A stretch of 28,595 bases of DNA from IMG/VR virus record IMGVR_UViG_3300002514_000178, positions 1 to 28,595 of that record. One strand, 5' to 3'. Under the pieces are notes generated by a model. It was not told where the DNA came from, made no database searches, and worked only from the letters and a program-made list of their open reading frames with translations. Both the position numbers and the translations under genes were made by a program. The stretch comes from a virus. Each line of letters opens with the position of its first letter. The stretch's first letter is position 1. Positions 23,059 to 28,595 of the stretch are shown here, piece by piece.

Positions 23059-23405
23059 GGGGGTCGTCGTCCTTGGGGTGTCGTGGGTCGCCGCCACAGT
23101 TGGGGCAGCCGAGTTCGTCGGAGCGCCCGCGGTAGCAGCATTGTTTGCAGTCGATGAGGATCTCGTTGGGGCCGTTGATGTGCTGGTACGGATCGGTGCG
23201 TCGTCCGTGATCGACGGGCTGGTCGTGTCTGTGAGACGGGCTGGTCGTGTCCGTGAGGCGGTGGGCAGCGTGGACACCAGTTGTCGTCGGAGTAGCCGGT
23301 GTAGCCGCAGTTGGCGCAGGTGCCGTGGGTGAAGCCCATTTCGTCGGCGAGCTCGCGTCGGAGTTCGGGCGTGAAACGTGAGAGCTGGCTCAGGCGGCGG
23401 GACAT
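23051..23405 (-). pseudogene. Double zinc-ribbon gene frameshifted by a 22-bp tandem duplication
   Basis: From ATG 23405 the frame reads MSRRLSQLSRFTPELRRELA, then CANCGYTGYSDDNWCPRC, a first zinc ribbon. At 23256-23213 a 22-bp unit is present twice, which shifts the frame by +1. Downstream of the second copy a different frame encodes DQPVDHGRRTDPYQHINGPN, then CKQCCYRGRSDELGCPNC (second zinc ribbon) and a charged end (DPRHPKDDDPRV), stopping with TAA at 23051 across the exonuclease start. Removing one repeat unit gives a continuous ~110-residue protein with two CxxC...CxxC ribbons. No ATG, GTG or TTG is visible near the start of the second half. Without a shift, the first ribbon continues in a non-protein-like frame to 22890. 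It could be a pseudogene, a phase-variable gene or a frameshifted gene. Confidence 0.7.
23213..23256. repeat. 22-bp tandem duplication, two copies with one mismatch
   Basis: Copies at 23213-23234 and 23235-23256 differ only at position 17 (t versus c). The unit begins gacgggctggtcgtgt and ends gtga. A degenerate fragment of the same unit (gtccgtga, then tc) precedes the first copy. A unit of 22 is 1 modulo 3, so each gain or loss changes the reading frame of the zinc-ribbon gene. Confidence 0.85.
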
Positions 23406-23439
23406 GTGGCTCTCCGTGGTGGATTGACAAAAAAGGGGG

Positions 23440-23922
23440 TCATAGGAGTCCGTCCAGCAGCGCGTCGGCGATCCACAGCGCGTCGGCTTCGTTGTCGTCG
23501 GGCGTCCAGTCGTCTGGACTGCTCTCGCGCCAGCGGTGCTGTGCGGTTTCGATCATGAGTGGTTTGCCGGCGTTGCCTTTGCCGGTGGCGTGGCGTTTCA
23601 CGGTGGCGACGGGGGCGCCGCAGCACGGGGTGTTCAGTCGCTCGCACTGCGCGGTGAGCATGCCGGTGATCGCGCCGTAGACGTGTGCGGCATCGACACC
23701 TTTGTGTTTTGCGACCTCTTCGATGGCGACACAGGGGTCTTTGAAGGTCTGGAGCAGGTCGGAGAAGTGCGCTGCCAGGCGAACAAGGTACATGCCGCTG
23801 CCTTCGAGGCGATTGCCACGCAGGCCCCATGTGCCGCTGGCGACTCGGTTGCCGTCGCGGTCGAGCACGGCCCATCCGCAGTGGAGGCCGGGGTCGATCC
23901 CGATGTAGTGGCGGGGTGTCAT
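23440..23922 (-). CDS. RuvC-like Holliday junction resolvase, 160 aa
   Basis: ATG at 23922 overlaps the upstream TGA (ATGA). Resolvases of this family cut four-way or branched DNA, clearing recombination intermediates before packaging. Motifs: YIGIDPGLHCGWAVLD with D10, VAIEEVAKHKG with E68/E69, and the C-terminal PDDNEADALWIADALL with D143 and D147, the acidic set of RuvC-type nucleases. The central VATVKRHATGKGNAGKPLMI stretch is typical of phage and bacterial RuvC-like enzymes. Length (160) matches. Lies with RecT and exonuclease genes. Followed by a run of six T without a hairpin at 23425-23430 (minus strand). Confidence 0.88.
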   Translation of the reverse strand: MTPRHYIGIDPGLHCGWAVLDRDGNRVASGTWGLRGNRLEGSGMYLVRLAAHFSDLLQTFKDPCVAIEEVAKHKGVDAAHVYGAITGMLTAQCERLNTPCCGAPVATVKRHATGKGNAGKPLMIETAQHRWRESSPDDWTPDDNEADALWIADALLDGLL

Positions 23923-24119
23923 GCGGTGCCGCCCATCCCGGTGCTGGTGACGATCTGCCTGAGCGTGTGGCAGCAGAACGGGGCGGTGGTGGGTGTCAGC
24001 TGGAGTGCGCGGCCACGCGCGACGAAGGCGGTGGTGCCGTGGGCGCAGGCCAGGTACAGGCCGCTGCCGTCTTTGGACGGGGCGACCCGGCAGTTGGGCT
24101 TGGTGCTCGGGGCGATCAT
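23919..24119 (-). CDS. Small hypothetical protein, 66 aa
   Basis: Start at ATG 24119, which forms an ATGA overlap with the previous stop; the end overlaps the resolvase start in the same way. Residues include C10, C25 with H27 (YLACAHGTTAFVARGRALQL) and a late FCCHTLRQIV, so a small metal-binding fold is conceivable, but the spacing is not a standard ribbon. Family not recognised. The double overlap strongly supports that it is translated as part of the replication-recombination operon. Confidence 0.6.
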   Translation of the reverse strand: MIAPSTKPNCRVAPSKDGSGLYLACAHGTTAFVARGRALQLTPTTAPFCCHTLRQIVTSTGMGGTA

Positions 24120-24709
24120 GGGCTGATCCGTGCGGGGTTCATGGTGTCGAGTTGGAGGCGCAGCTCGTCCCAGCCGCGTCCGGAGTCGCCCGGTTGGCCC
24201 ATGAGAATGACGGTCTTGCCTTCGAGACGGGCGATGTGCTGGGTGAGCGAGATGCGCTGGTAGGGGGTCAGGCGCATGTCGACGTGACCGAAGGCGACGA
24301 TTGGGGCGGTGTTGTAGCCCTCCCAGGTGTCGACGCTGCGGGTGGGGGCTTTGCGCGCGTCGTGGTAGCGAGCGGCGATGTTGTGCGTTTCCATGAGCGT
24401 TTGTGTGAGGAGCAGTCCCGCTTCGAGGGCGCGAACGGGTGCGGCGAGGATGACGATCCACTGAGGAAGCGAACGGGTGGTCAGCTCGTAGAGCGACGGG
24501 TGAAACTGTCGGTAGTCGCGGCGCTGAATGGAGGACGGGAAGTTGACCTCGTGGTGCAGCGCGTGGTCGCACCTCGCGGTCCATGTTCGGCCCCGGTCGT
24601 CGGTGGTTATGATCCAGTTGGTGTCGTTGCAGCGGTCGCAATCGTGCCGTACCGGGTCGCGGTTGGTTGGTGGCGGGGGTGGAGGCATCTGGTCGGAGAT
24701 CGGTTTCAT
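24116..24709 (-). CDS. DnaC-like helicase-loader homologue with degraded ATPase motifs, 197 aa
   Basis: Start at ATG 24709 (MKPISDQMPPPPPPTNRDPV), ATGA-overlapping the replication gene. After a proline-rich tail, HDCDRCNDTNWIITTDDRGR followed by TWTARCDHA (22-50) resembles the zinc-binding N-terminus of DnaC/DnaI-type loaders, which deliver the host replicative helicase. Next comes RRDYRQFHPS and a segment placed like an AAA+ core. Where Walker A (GxxGxGKT) should be, the protein reads WIVILAAPVRALEAGLLLTQ (84-103), with no GKT. The Walker-B-like strand is APIVAFGHVDMR, with G instead of D. EGKTVILMGQPG resembles a sensor strand. Visible: both ATP sites altered. Inferred: an ATPase-dead loader or adaptor. 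Alternative: an unrelated protein with a zinc motif. Context next to a replisome organiser supports a replication role. Confidence 0.65.
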   Translation of the reverse strand: MKPISDQMPPPPPPTNRDPVRHDCDRCNDTNWIITTDDRGRTWTARCDHALHHEVNFPSSIQRRDYRQFHPSLYELTTRSLPQWIVILAAPVRALEAGLLLTQTLMETHNIAARYHDARKAPTRSVDTWEGYNTAPIVAFGHVDMRLTPYQRISLTQHIARLEGKTVILMGQPGDSGRGWDELRLQLDTMNPARISP

Positions 24710-25713
24710 GGGGCGGTTCCTTCGTATTCGGCCCAGGCGTCTTTGACCTCGTCGGCGCCGGGGGCGGTGGTGTCGGTGCGGGGTCGGGTCTTGGCCTCGG
24801 CCTCGGCTTTGAATCGGGGGATCAGGTCCATGGGGTTGTTGTTGCGGCCGTCTCCGAAGATCCATCCGGGCCGGAGGAGCTTGTCGCCCCACCGACCTTC
24901 GACGTCGCGCCACCTGGCGTTGGTGGCGAGGTAGTCCAGGATGGTGGTGAGTGTGGCGACCGGCTCCCATTGGGACTCCTGGCAGGCGACCACGGCCATT
25001 TCGACGTAGATTGCGCAGCTGCCGTAGGGGGCCTCGGAGTAGCCCTGCTGGGCCCGGATGCGGTTGTAGTGGGTCAGGACGTCGCGGGCGGCAGCGGTGC
25101 CTCCGGTGGATGCGTTCATTTGAGCGATCGCCCCCAACGAGGTGCGGGGTGTTTCGAGCGTGACGCGGGACGCGTGTCCCCCTCCCCCTCCTTCTCCTTT
25201 TCCTCCTCCTCCTCCTCCTCCCCCTCCAGCGCGCGCGCGGGGGGACGGGATTTTTCCCGTCTGAGGCGAAGGGGGAGCAGTGGCACGTTCAACTGAACCG
25301 GAAGTTTCCGGATCGGGACCGAAAGTTTCCGGTTTGGAACGGAGAAAATCCGGTACGTCGAGCGGCTCGTCGGGGATTCCGGCGGGGAGCGGGAGCGTGA
25401 GTTTGGCGCGTTTGTGGATCCGCTGGTGTCGCTGGAAGGTCACGACGATCGCGAGCTGTTCGCCGCGGTCGGTCTCGTAGGGGTAGAGCAACCCCTGCTC
25501 GGTGAGTTCGCGCATGACCTCGGCCACGTCGTTGTGAGGCAGGTCGTCGTACATGAATGCGTGGGCCTTGATGTAGCGGGGGTTCCAACGCAGCGCGCCG
25601 GAGTCTTCTGCGAGGTTCCAGGACGCGATGAAGAGCAGGCGGGCGCGGGGCGTCAGCTGTCCTACGATCTCGTCAGCCCAAAAATCGGGCTTGATTGAGC
25701 GGATCCGGGGCAT
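24706..25713 (-). CDS. Phage replisome organiser/replication initiation-like protein, 335 aa
   Basis: ATG at 25713 with GGAGAAGGA directly upstream. The N-terminus MPRIRSIKPDFWADEIVGQL, TPRARLLFIASWNLAEDSGA, then a winged-helix region (NDVAEVMRELTEQGLLYPYE) and ERGEQLAIV-like strand with FQRHQRIHKRAK is the well-known pattern of phage replication proteins that bind the origin and recruit helicase loader. A Gly-rich linker (~160-185, encoded by the GGA tract at 25177-25227) joins it to a C-terminal helical domain (AARDVLTHYNRIRAQQ, LTTILDYLATNARW, GDKLLRPGWIFGDGRN) that is typical of the same family. The origin may lie in or near this gene. First gene after the repressor, so it would be the first leftward early gene. 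Confidence 0.85.
   Translation of the reverse strand: MPRIRSIKPDFWADEIVGQLTPRARLLFIASWNLAEDSGALRWNPRYIKAHAFMYDDLPHNDVAEVMRELTEQGLLYPYETDRGEQLAIVVTFQRHQRIHKRAKLTLPLPAGIPDEPLDVPDFLRSKPETFGPDPETSGSVERATAPPSPQTGKIPSPRARAGGGGGGGGGKGEGGGGGHASRVTLETPRTSLGAIAQMNASTGGTAAARDVLTHYNRIRAQQGYSEAPYGSCAIYVEMAVVACQESQWEPVATLTTILDYLATNARWRDVEGRWGDKLLRPGWIFGDGRNNNPMDLIPRFKAEAEAKTRPRTDTTAPGADEVKDAWAEYEGTAP
25177..25227. repeat. Polypurine GGA-type tract encoding a glycine linker
   Basis: About 51 bases are all pyrimidine on plus (purine on minus), dominated by tandem GGA triplets. In frame it encodes runs of glycine with one Lys and one Glu between the two domains of the replication protein, followed by a GC dinucleotide run (25229-25239). 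The mRNA carries many consecutive Shine-Dalgarno-like GGAGG sequences and could slip or stall ribosomes. Confidence 0.8.
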
Positions 25714-25779
25714 TCCTTCTCCAAGCGGACGTACCGATCCCGTCCTGCGGGCGGCGGGTGGGGTAGGTCAGCTGGCGGT

Positions 25780-25801
25780 GCCCCGTCGTGGGGCGGGTTT
25801 T
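25780..25801. terminator. Small hairpin with T-run beyond the repressor stop
   Basis: Stem GCCCC (25780-25784), loop GTCGT, stem GGGGC (25790-25794), followed on the plus strand by GGG and four T. It sits immediately downstream of the repressor stop (TAA at 25802-25800). The T-run orientation favours plus-strand termination, so as a repressor terminator it is only moderate. Confidence 0.35.
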
Positions 25802-26366
25802 AGTCGGTGTCGTCCGTCCCGAGTCCGTAGTCCTCGGGCAACGGGGGCAGGTTCTCGTCGAGGAGGCGTGTCACCAGCTCGTTTTTGGAACGAACGGTGA
25901 GGTCCGCTCGCGCCGCGGCATCGATGCGCTGATCGATCTGCTGCGGGAAGCGGTAGTTGCGCTGAACGATGTTCCCTGACTCCATTGTGGGATGAACGAT
26001 AGCAGCGCTATCTGGGGTGGACAAGTGTGGAATGTCGATATGCGCGGGTTCGCCTGTGGGCATGTTGTGGAGGGGTGCGGTGAGCGCATGTTGGAGGTTC
26101 TGCACAAGTTGTTGAATTCGTGCGACGACCAGCGGAGGGAGACTGTGGATGGTGGGTTGGAGGGAAATTCCCTCCGGAGTCCGGTGTGCCGCCAGGCGCC
26201 CCTCGATGAACGCGGCGAGCGTCACCAGGGCGTTCGCCTGGGGGGGCAACTGCCCTCCCTCCCATCGCGCAAGCGTTTTAGGGGTCATCTGGAGGCTCGC
26301 GGCCAACTCCTTCCTGGTGAGGCGTGCGGCCTCTCTGGCTTCGCGAAGGCGGGCGAAAATCATCAT
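25800..26366 (-). CDS. Two-domain repressor: XRE-type HTH plus C-terminal ribbon-helix-helix, 188 aa
   Basis: ATG at 26366 (MMIFARLREAREAARLTRKE) with AGGGA eight bases upstream. Residues ~5-55 are a canonical XRE/Cro-CI helix-turn-helix (LTRKELAASLQMTPKTLARW, then EGGQLPPQ). Residues ~136-172 (RNYRFPQQIDQRIDAAARAD, then SKNELVTRLLDENL) have the strand-helix-helix pattern of Arc/MetJ-type ribbon-helix-helix proteins. The middle ~80 residues are a linker with a helix (PLVVARIQQLVQNLQHAL). No S24/LexA-type protease domain is visible, so induction would not be by classical RecA self-cleavage. It diverges from the lone plus-strand gene across a palindrome at 26386-26409, and sits directly upstream of the replication gene. 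A lysogeny repressor is the natural reading. Confidence 0.8.
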   Translation of the reverse strand: MMIFARLREAREAARLTRKELAASLQMTPKTLARWEGGQLPPQANALVTLAAFIEGRLAAHRTPEGISLQPTIHSLPPLVVARIQQLVQNLQHALTAPLHNMPTGEPAHIDIPHLSTPDSAAIVHPTMESGNIVQRNYRFPQQIDQRIDAAARADLTVRSKNELVTRLLDENLPPLPEDYGLGTDDTD

Positions 26367-26385
26367 GTTGGCAATCCCTGCTAAG

Positions 26386-26409
26386 GTGATAGTAGGACTA
26401 CGATATCAC
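26386..26409. promoter_or_regulatory. Palindromic operator upstream of the repressor
   Basis: A 24-bp interrupted palindrome: outer arms GTGATA and TATCAC, inner arms GTAG and CTAC, in an AT-richer patch 20 nt upstream of the repressor start. On the minus strand TACTAT (four of six to TATAAT) lies within it, so repressor binding could overlap its own -10. A further palindrome GATAGC-AGC-GCTATC lies inside the gene at 25998-26012. Confidence 0.5.
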
Positions 26410-26510
26410 GGGTTTCTAACTGTGGGAAAACTGTGGAGCGGGAATGCAAGTGGACAGCGGTGGGGTGTTTACGGTTGACGGCGACCCCGTGGAGCCGCGA
26501 TGTTGAAGGC

Positions 26511-26726
26511 ATGCCCGTGCCGGAAAAATTGACAGACGCAGAGATTGAAGCGATCGCCGAACGTGTGTTTGGTAAACTGGTCGGCCGGCTGTTGAATCCT
26601 GCGGTGGACGAGGAGTCCGCGCAGGTCGCGGCTGTGCGTGAGGCGCGTCGAGCCGCCGAACAGGACATCGTGGGCGGTCGTGCCGCCCGTGCGGCGCAGC
26701 GGAAGGCGCGGCGTCCCGGCGGTTAG
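26511..26726 (+). CDS. Small plus-strand protein, 71 aa (only rightward gene)
   Basis: Start chosen at ATG 26511 (MPVPEKLTDAEIEAIAERVF), though an upstream GTG at 26433 is in frame and adds 26 residues of atypical sequence. The product is a helical, charged protein (EAIAERVFGKLVGRLLNPAV, QVAAVREARRAAEQDI) with a basic tail (AARAAQRKARRPGG). No known family is recognised. Its stop (26724-26726) overlaps the integrase stop (26723-26725) tail to tail. It diverges from the repressor, the position where many temperate phages encode Cro, excisionase or an antirepressor. No HTH is evident, so the function is open. Confidence 0.55.
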   Translation: MPVPEKLTDAEIEAIAERVFGKLVGRLLNPAVDEESAQVAAVREARRAAEQDIVGGRAARAAQRKARRPGG

Positions 26727-28150
26727 TCGAGTTCGAGCATCGCGAAGCGGTTGTCGATGCGACGGCCGGGGAGTGGCTGTTCCTCCTTCAGTTCGAGCAC
26801 GGCGTCGGGCGCGCTTTCGTGAATGTAGTGTCGGCGCGTGGTGGTGACGTTGGTTCCGTGTCCCATTTCGAGCGCGAGCTCGTGGTCGGAGAGTCCATCC
26901 AGTGATTTGAGCGTGGCGTAGGTGTTGCGCAAGCCGTGGGGGCAGACGCGGGCGACGTCGGCGTGTGCGCAGGTGCGCGCGACGAGTCGTCCCAGCCAGG
27001 TGCGATCGTGTGGTTCGCCTGTTTCGGGGCTGGGCGGAGGGGTGTCCGTGGGGCTTACGAGGGTTTTCTGCTCGGGCCCTTCGAAGGTGACGATGCCTGC
27101 TTTGCGCATGCCGCGGAGCATGGGGTAGACGCAGTCGCGGGTGGTCTGCATTTCGGCGGTCGTGGCGCGGACGATGTCGGGACGGAGCATGGGCCCGTTC
27201 CGGAGCAGCATTCGGTAGATCGCCTGCTTGATGGCGGAGTGGCGGAATTTGGTGCGTTGGTTGTGAGGCATGAGGAACCCGTTCGGGTGGCGCTGAACGA
27301 GGTTCTTCAGTGCGGGGACGAGCAACGAGGGCATGTGCAGTTCGCGCCAGCTGTCTTCGCTCTTCGGGGTCCAGTGCGGTGGCTTGGGGTGGCAGCGACA
27401 CGGGGGCTTGTCGCCCTGGATCCAGATCACGCGGTGAACGAAGTCGACGTCGGGGGCCGTGAGGTGGCGCAACTCTCCGCTGCGGATCCCGGTGAGCAGC
27501 GGCAGCGCGGCAGCCACGCGAACGACGGGATCGGGATGGGTCAGGGCGGTCAGCGCGTAGGTGCGGGGCTCTTCGCCGCGGAGGATGGGCTTGCGCCGGT
27601 TGACGGCGTTGCGGTTGGCTTTGGTCTTGTGTGACCAGGGCAGTGCTCGCAGGTCCGAGCATTCGATGGCGTCGGCGGTCTCCTGACGCAGGTCGCGTTG
27701 GAGCAGGCCGATCGCACGCCAGTGATCGATGACGCGCAGCGTCATTTCCCAGCATCCCTTTTTGGTGGCCATGGCGATGGTGGAGTCGAGCAGGACGTCC
27801 AGGTACATCATGGTGTGACGGGCGCGCAGGGTGCTGACGGGGATGCGGTGGAAGAGATTGAGGAAGCGCGCGGCCATGGTTCGGTAGCTGGCCAGCGAGT
27901 CGGCTTGAATGTCGCGTGCCTGGAGGGACAGCTCGTAGCGGTCCCAGGCGTGGGCGACGGTGACGCTGGGGTCGTTGGCCACGACCAGCTTCTTGGCGTG
28001 GTCGAAGTGGGCCTGGGCGACGACGGGATCGCGGGTTTTGCAGGGGATGCGGTAGCGTTCGCCGCCCTCCCACAGCACGTAGTAGTAGTTGCCGTTCTCG
28101 TGGTAGGGGGCGTCGCCGACGACGCGGTCGCCTTTCTTTTTGCGGGGCAT
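26723..28150 (-). CDS. int: Tyrosine recombinase integrase with inserted winged helix, 475 aa
   Basis: ATG at 28150 with GGAG seven bases upstream. The enzyme integrates the phage genome at attP/attB. Residues ~15-58 (YHENGNYYYVLWEGGERYRI ... AQAHFDHAKKL) resemble an arm-binding domain, and ~60-150 a SAM-like core-binding domain. Catalytic residues in order: R223 (LLTGIRSGELRHL), a lysine candidate at K263, H405 and R408 (PHGLRNTYATLK), H431 (EMGHGTN), Y442 (RRHYIH). Between the beta-hairpin and HxxR, residues ~303-366 (IKQAIYRMLLRNGPMLRPDI, TTRDCVYPMLRGMRKAGIVT, FEGPEQKTLV) form what looks like a complete winged helix-turn-helix, absent from ordinary phage integrases. The protein is therefore longer than the usual 350-400 residues. 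No excisionase was recognised nearby. Confidence 0.92.
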   Translation of the reverse strand: MPRKKKGDRVVGDAPYHENGNYYYVLWEGGERYRIPCKTRDPVVAQAHFDHAKKLVVANDPSVTVAHAWDRYELSLQARDIQADSLASYRTMAARFLNLFHRIPVSTLRARHTMMYLDVLLDSTIAMATKKGCWEMTLRVIDHWRAIGLLQRDLRQETADAIECSDLRALPWSHKTKANRNAVNRRKPILRGEEPRTYALTALTHPDPVVRVAAALPLLTGIRSGELRHLTAPDVDFVHRVIWIQGDKPPCRCHPKPPHWTPKSEDSWRELHMPSLLVPALKNLVQRHPNGFLMPHNQRTKFRHSAIKQAIYRMLLRNGPMLRPDIVRATTAEMQTTRDCVYPMLRGMRKAGIVTFEGPEQKTLVSPTDTPPPSPETGEPHDRTWLGRLVARTCAHADVARVCPHGLRNTYATLKSLDGLSDHELALEMGHGTNVTTTRRHYIHESAPDAVLELKEEQPLPGRRIDNRFAMLELD

Positions 28151-28176
28151 GGGCGGGCTCCGGGGTCAGGGCTTGT

Positions 28177-28202
28177 GTTCCGTGAACCGTTCCGCGGGAA
28201 CG
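28177..28202. promoter_or_regulatory. Paired palindromes upstream of integrase (operator or attP-associated site)
   Basis: GTTC-CGT-GAAC (28177-28187) abuts CGTTCC-GCG-GGAACG (28188-28202), so GTTCCG recurs at a 12-bp step. They lie 27-52 bp upstream of the integrase ATG in a 137-bp gap. Candidate roles are an operator for integrase, integrase-binding sites or part of attP. The rest of the gap shows only a weak promoter-like pair (TTGCAG, 17 nt, TACTTT). Confidence 0.4.
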
Positions 28203-28287
28203 ATTCGGGCGTCGAAAGTAGTGGGGATCATTGGCGGCTGCAAGCGGGCATCGAAATCATGAGTATTGAGCAGGCCAGTGATTACAG

Positions 28288-28485
28288 CTAGTTAGCAGAC
28301 GTTTTGTTCCGGGCCTGCCAGGCGGAGTCGAAGGTCGCCCCGCGCTCCGGTCTGCAGTCCGTGCAGACATCCCCCCGGCGCTCTTCTCCGGGCGTCAGGT
28401 CTTCGCCGCATTTCTGACACGGGGTGGGAGCATCCGGGCACCCGGGGCGATGGCCGGACCGGGATCGGCAGGTTCCGCAACTCAC
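28288..28485 (-). CDS. Small zinc-ribbon protein, 65 aa
   Basis: Start chosen at GTG 28485, which overlaps the stop of the partial upstream gene as GTGA; an in-frame GTG at 28503 would add six residues. The sequence holds CGTC (3-6), a HRPGC stretch, then CQKCGEDLTPGE and CTDC, a clear CxxC-x(n)-CxxC zinc ribbon with an additional Cys pair, then a polar tail (RGATFDSAWQARNKTSAN). It resembles the many small zinc-ribbon proteins of phage early regions, for which no general function is known. Together with the partial gene upstream it forms a small two-gene cassette beside the integrase. Confidence 0.7.
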   Translation of the reverse strand: MSCGTCRSRSGHRPGCPDAPTPCQKCGEDLTPGEERRGDVCTDCRPERGATFDSAWQARNKTSAN

Positions 28486-28595
28486 GAGCGGCACACCACG
28501 CACTCAGGCACGTCCTCTCGCATGGCCAGGCGGATGGCGCATGCCAGGCATCGGCCGGCCCAACGGTGCCTGTTGACGGTCTCCCAGGGGAGACA
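28482..28595 (-). CDS. C-terminal fragment of a Cys-rich protein (start outside window)
   Basis: The frame is open from the right edge to TGA at 28484-28482, giving at least 37 residues. It contains CLAC and CVVC pairs separated by a short helix (AIRLAMREDVPE), the layout of another zinc ribbon. It is GTGA-coupled to the next gene. The N-terminus lies beyond the window. Confidence 0.6.
   Translation of the reverse strand, partial: CLPWETVNRHRWAGRCLACAIRLAMREDVPECVVCRS

Noticed and set aside
23058-23430. Extending the exonuclease start to the far upstream ATG at 23430
   Set aside because: The added ~120 residues are Thr/Arg/Pro-rich frame-shadow of the zinc-ribbon gene; GTG 23058 fits the family length and overlaps the preceding stop.
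23426-23431. TTGACA on the plus strand upstream of the resolvase 3' end
   Set aside because: It points antisense into a coding operon, with no plausible -10 and no plus-strand gene downstream.
26433-26510. GTG start adding 26 residues to the plus-strand gene
   Set aside because: The added sequence has Trp/Cys-rich, non-matching composition; the ATG at 26511 begins the coherent helical protein, although I cannot exclude the longer form.
1-28595. tRNA genes, CRISPR arrays, insertion sequences
   Set aside because: No cloverleaf-like sequences, spaced repeat arrays or transposase motifs were seen on reading both strands.

Overview
The window is most of the genome of a temperate, short-tailed (podovirus-like) double-stranded DNA phage or prophage with high GC content. 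The evidence is a tyrosine integrase, a repressor, a recombination and replication block, and a complete head block (large terminase, portal, scaffold, HK97-fold capsid), followed by an adaptor, a nozzle-like tail protein, short spikes and very large internal-virion-type proteins. No tape measure, tail tube or sheath gene is visible. All genes but one lie on the minus strand, so transcription runs from high to low coordinates. I could not identify the host. Shine-Dalgarno sites, ATG/GTG/TTG starts and a TTGACA-type promoter point to an ordinary sigma70-like bacterium. No tRNA, CRISPR array or insertion sequence is visible.

Layout, right to left. 28.6-28.3 kb: two tiny cysteine-rich (zinc ribbon) genes, one cut by the window edge. 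28.2-26.7 kb: a palindrome cluster, then an integrase with an extra winged-helix domain inside its catalytic domain. 26.7-25.8 kb: the only plus-strand gene and, diverging from it across a palindromic operator, a two-domain (XRE plus ribbon-helix-helix) repressor. 25.7-21.3 kb: the early block, with a replisome-organiser-like protein, a DnaC-like protein whose ATP-binding motifs look destroyed, a small Cys protein, a RuvC-like resolvase, a double zinc-ribbon gene broken by a 22-bp tandem duplication, a YqaJ/lambda-Exo-type exonuclease and RecT. 21.3-20.7 kb: three tiny genes (two Cys-rich, one membrane). 20.7-12.8 kb: large terminase, three small genes, portal, a hypothetical, then a promoter, the scaffold and the capsid. 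12.8-12.6 kb: a 232-nt structured spacer, the largest gap in the window. 12.6-1 kb: decoration-like protein, unknown protein, adaptor, nozzle, beta-helix spike, a second spike-like protein and three big internal-virion-type proteins, the last running off the left edge.

The genes form nearly continuous operons in which many neighbours overlap by 1, 4 or 8 nt (ATGA, GTGA, TGATG), implying translational coupling. RecT, the exonuclease and the resolvase make a recombination set; the organiser and the loader-like protein would recruit the host helicase. The small terminase subunit and the lysis genes could not be recognised.

The most unusual points are: (1) an RNA leader before the decoration gene in which a 10-bp helix would cover the GTG start codon; (2) the frameshifted double zinc-ribbon gene; (3) a terminase whose conserved N-terminus has no ATG, GTG or TTG start; (4) the integrase winged-helix insertion; (5) the apparently ATPase-dead loader.
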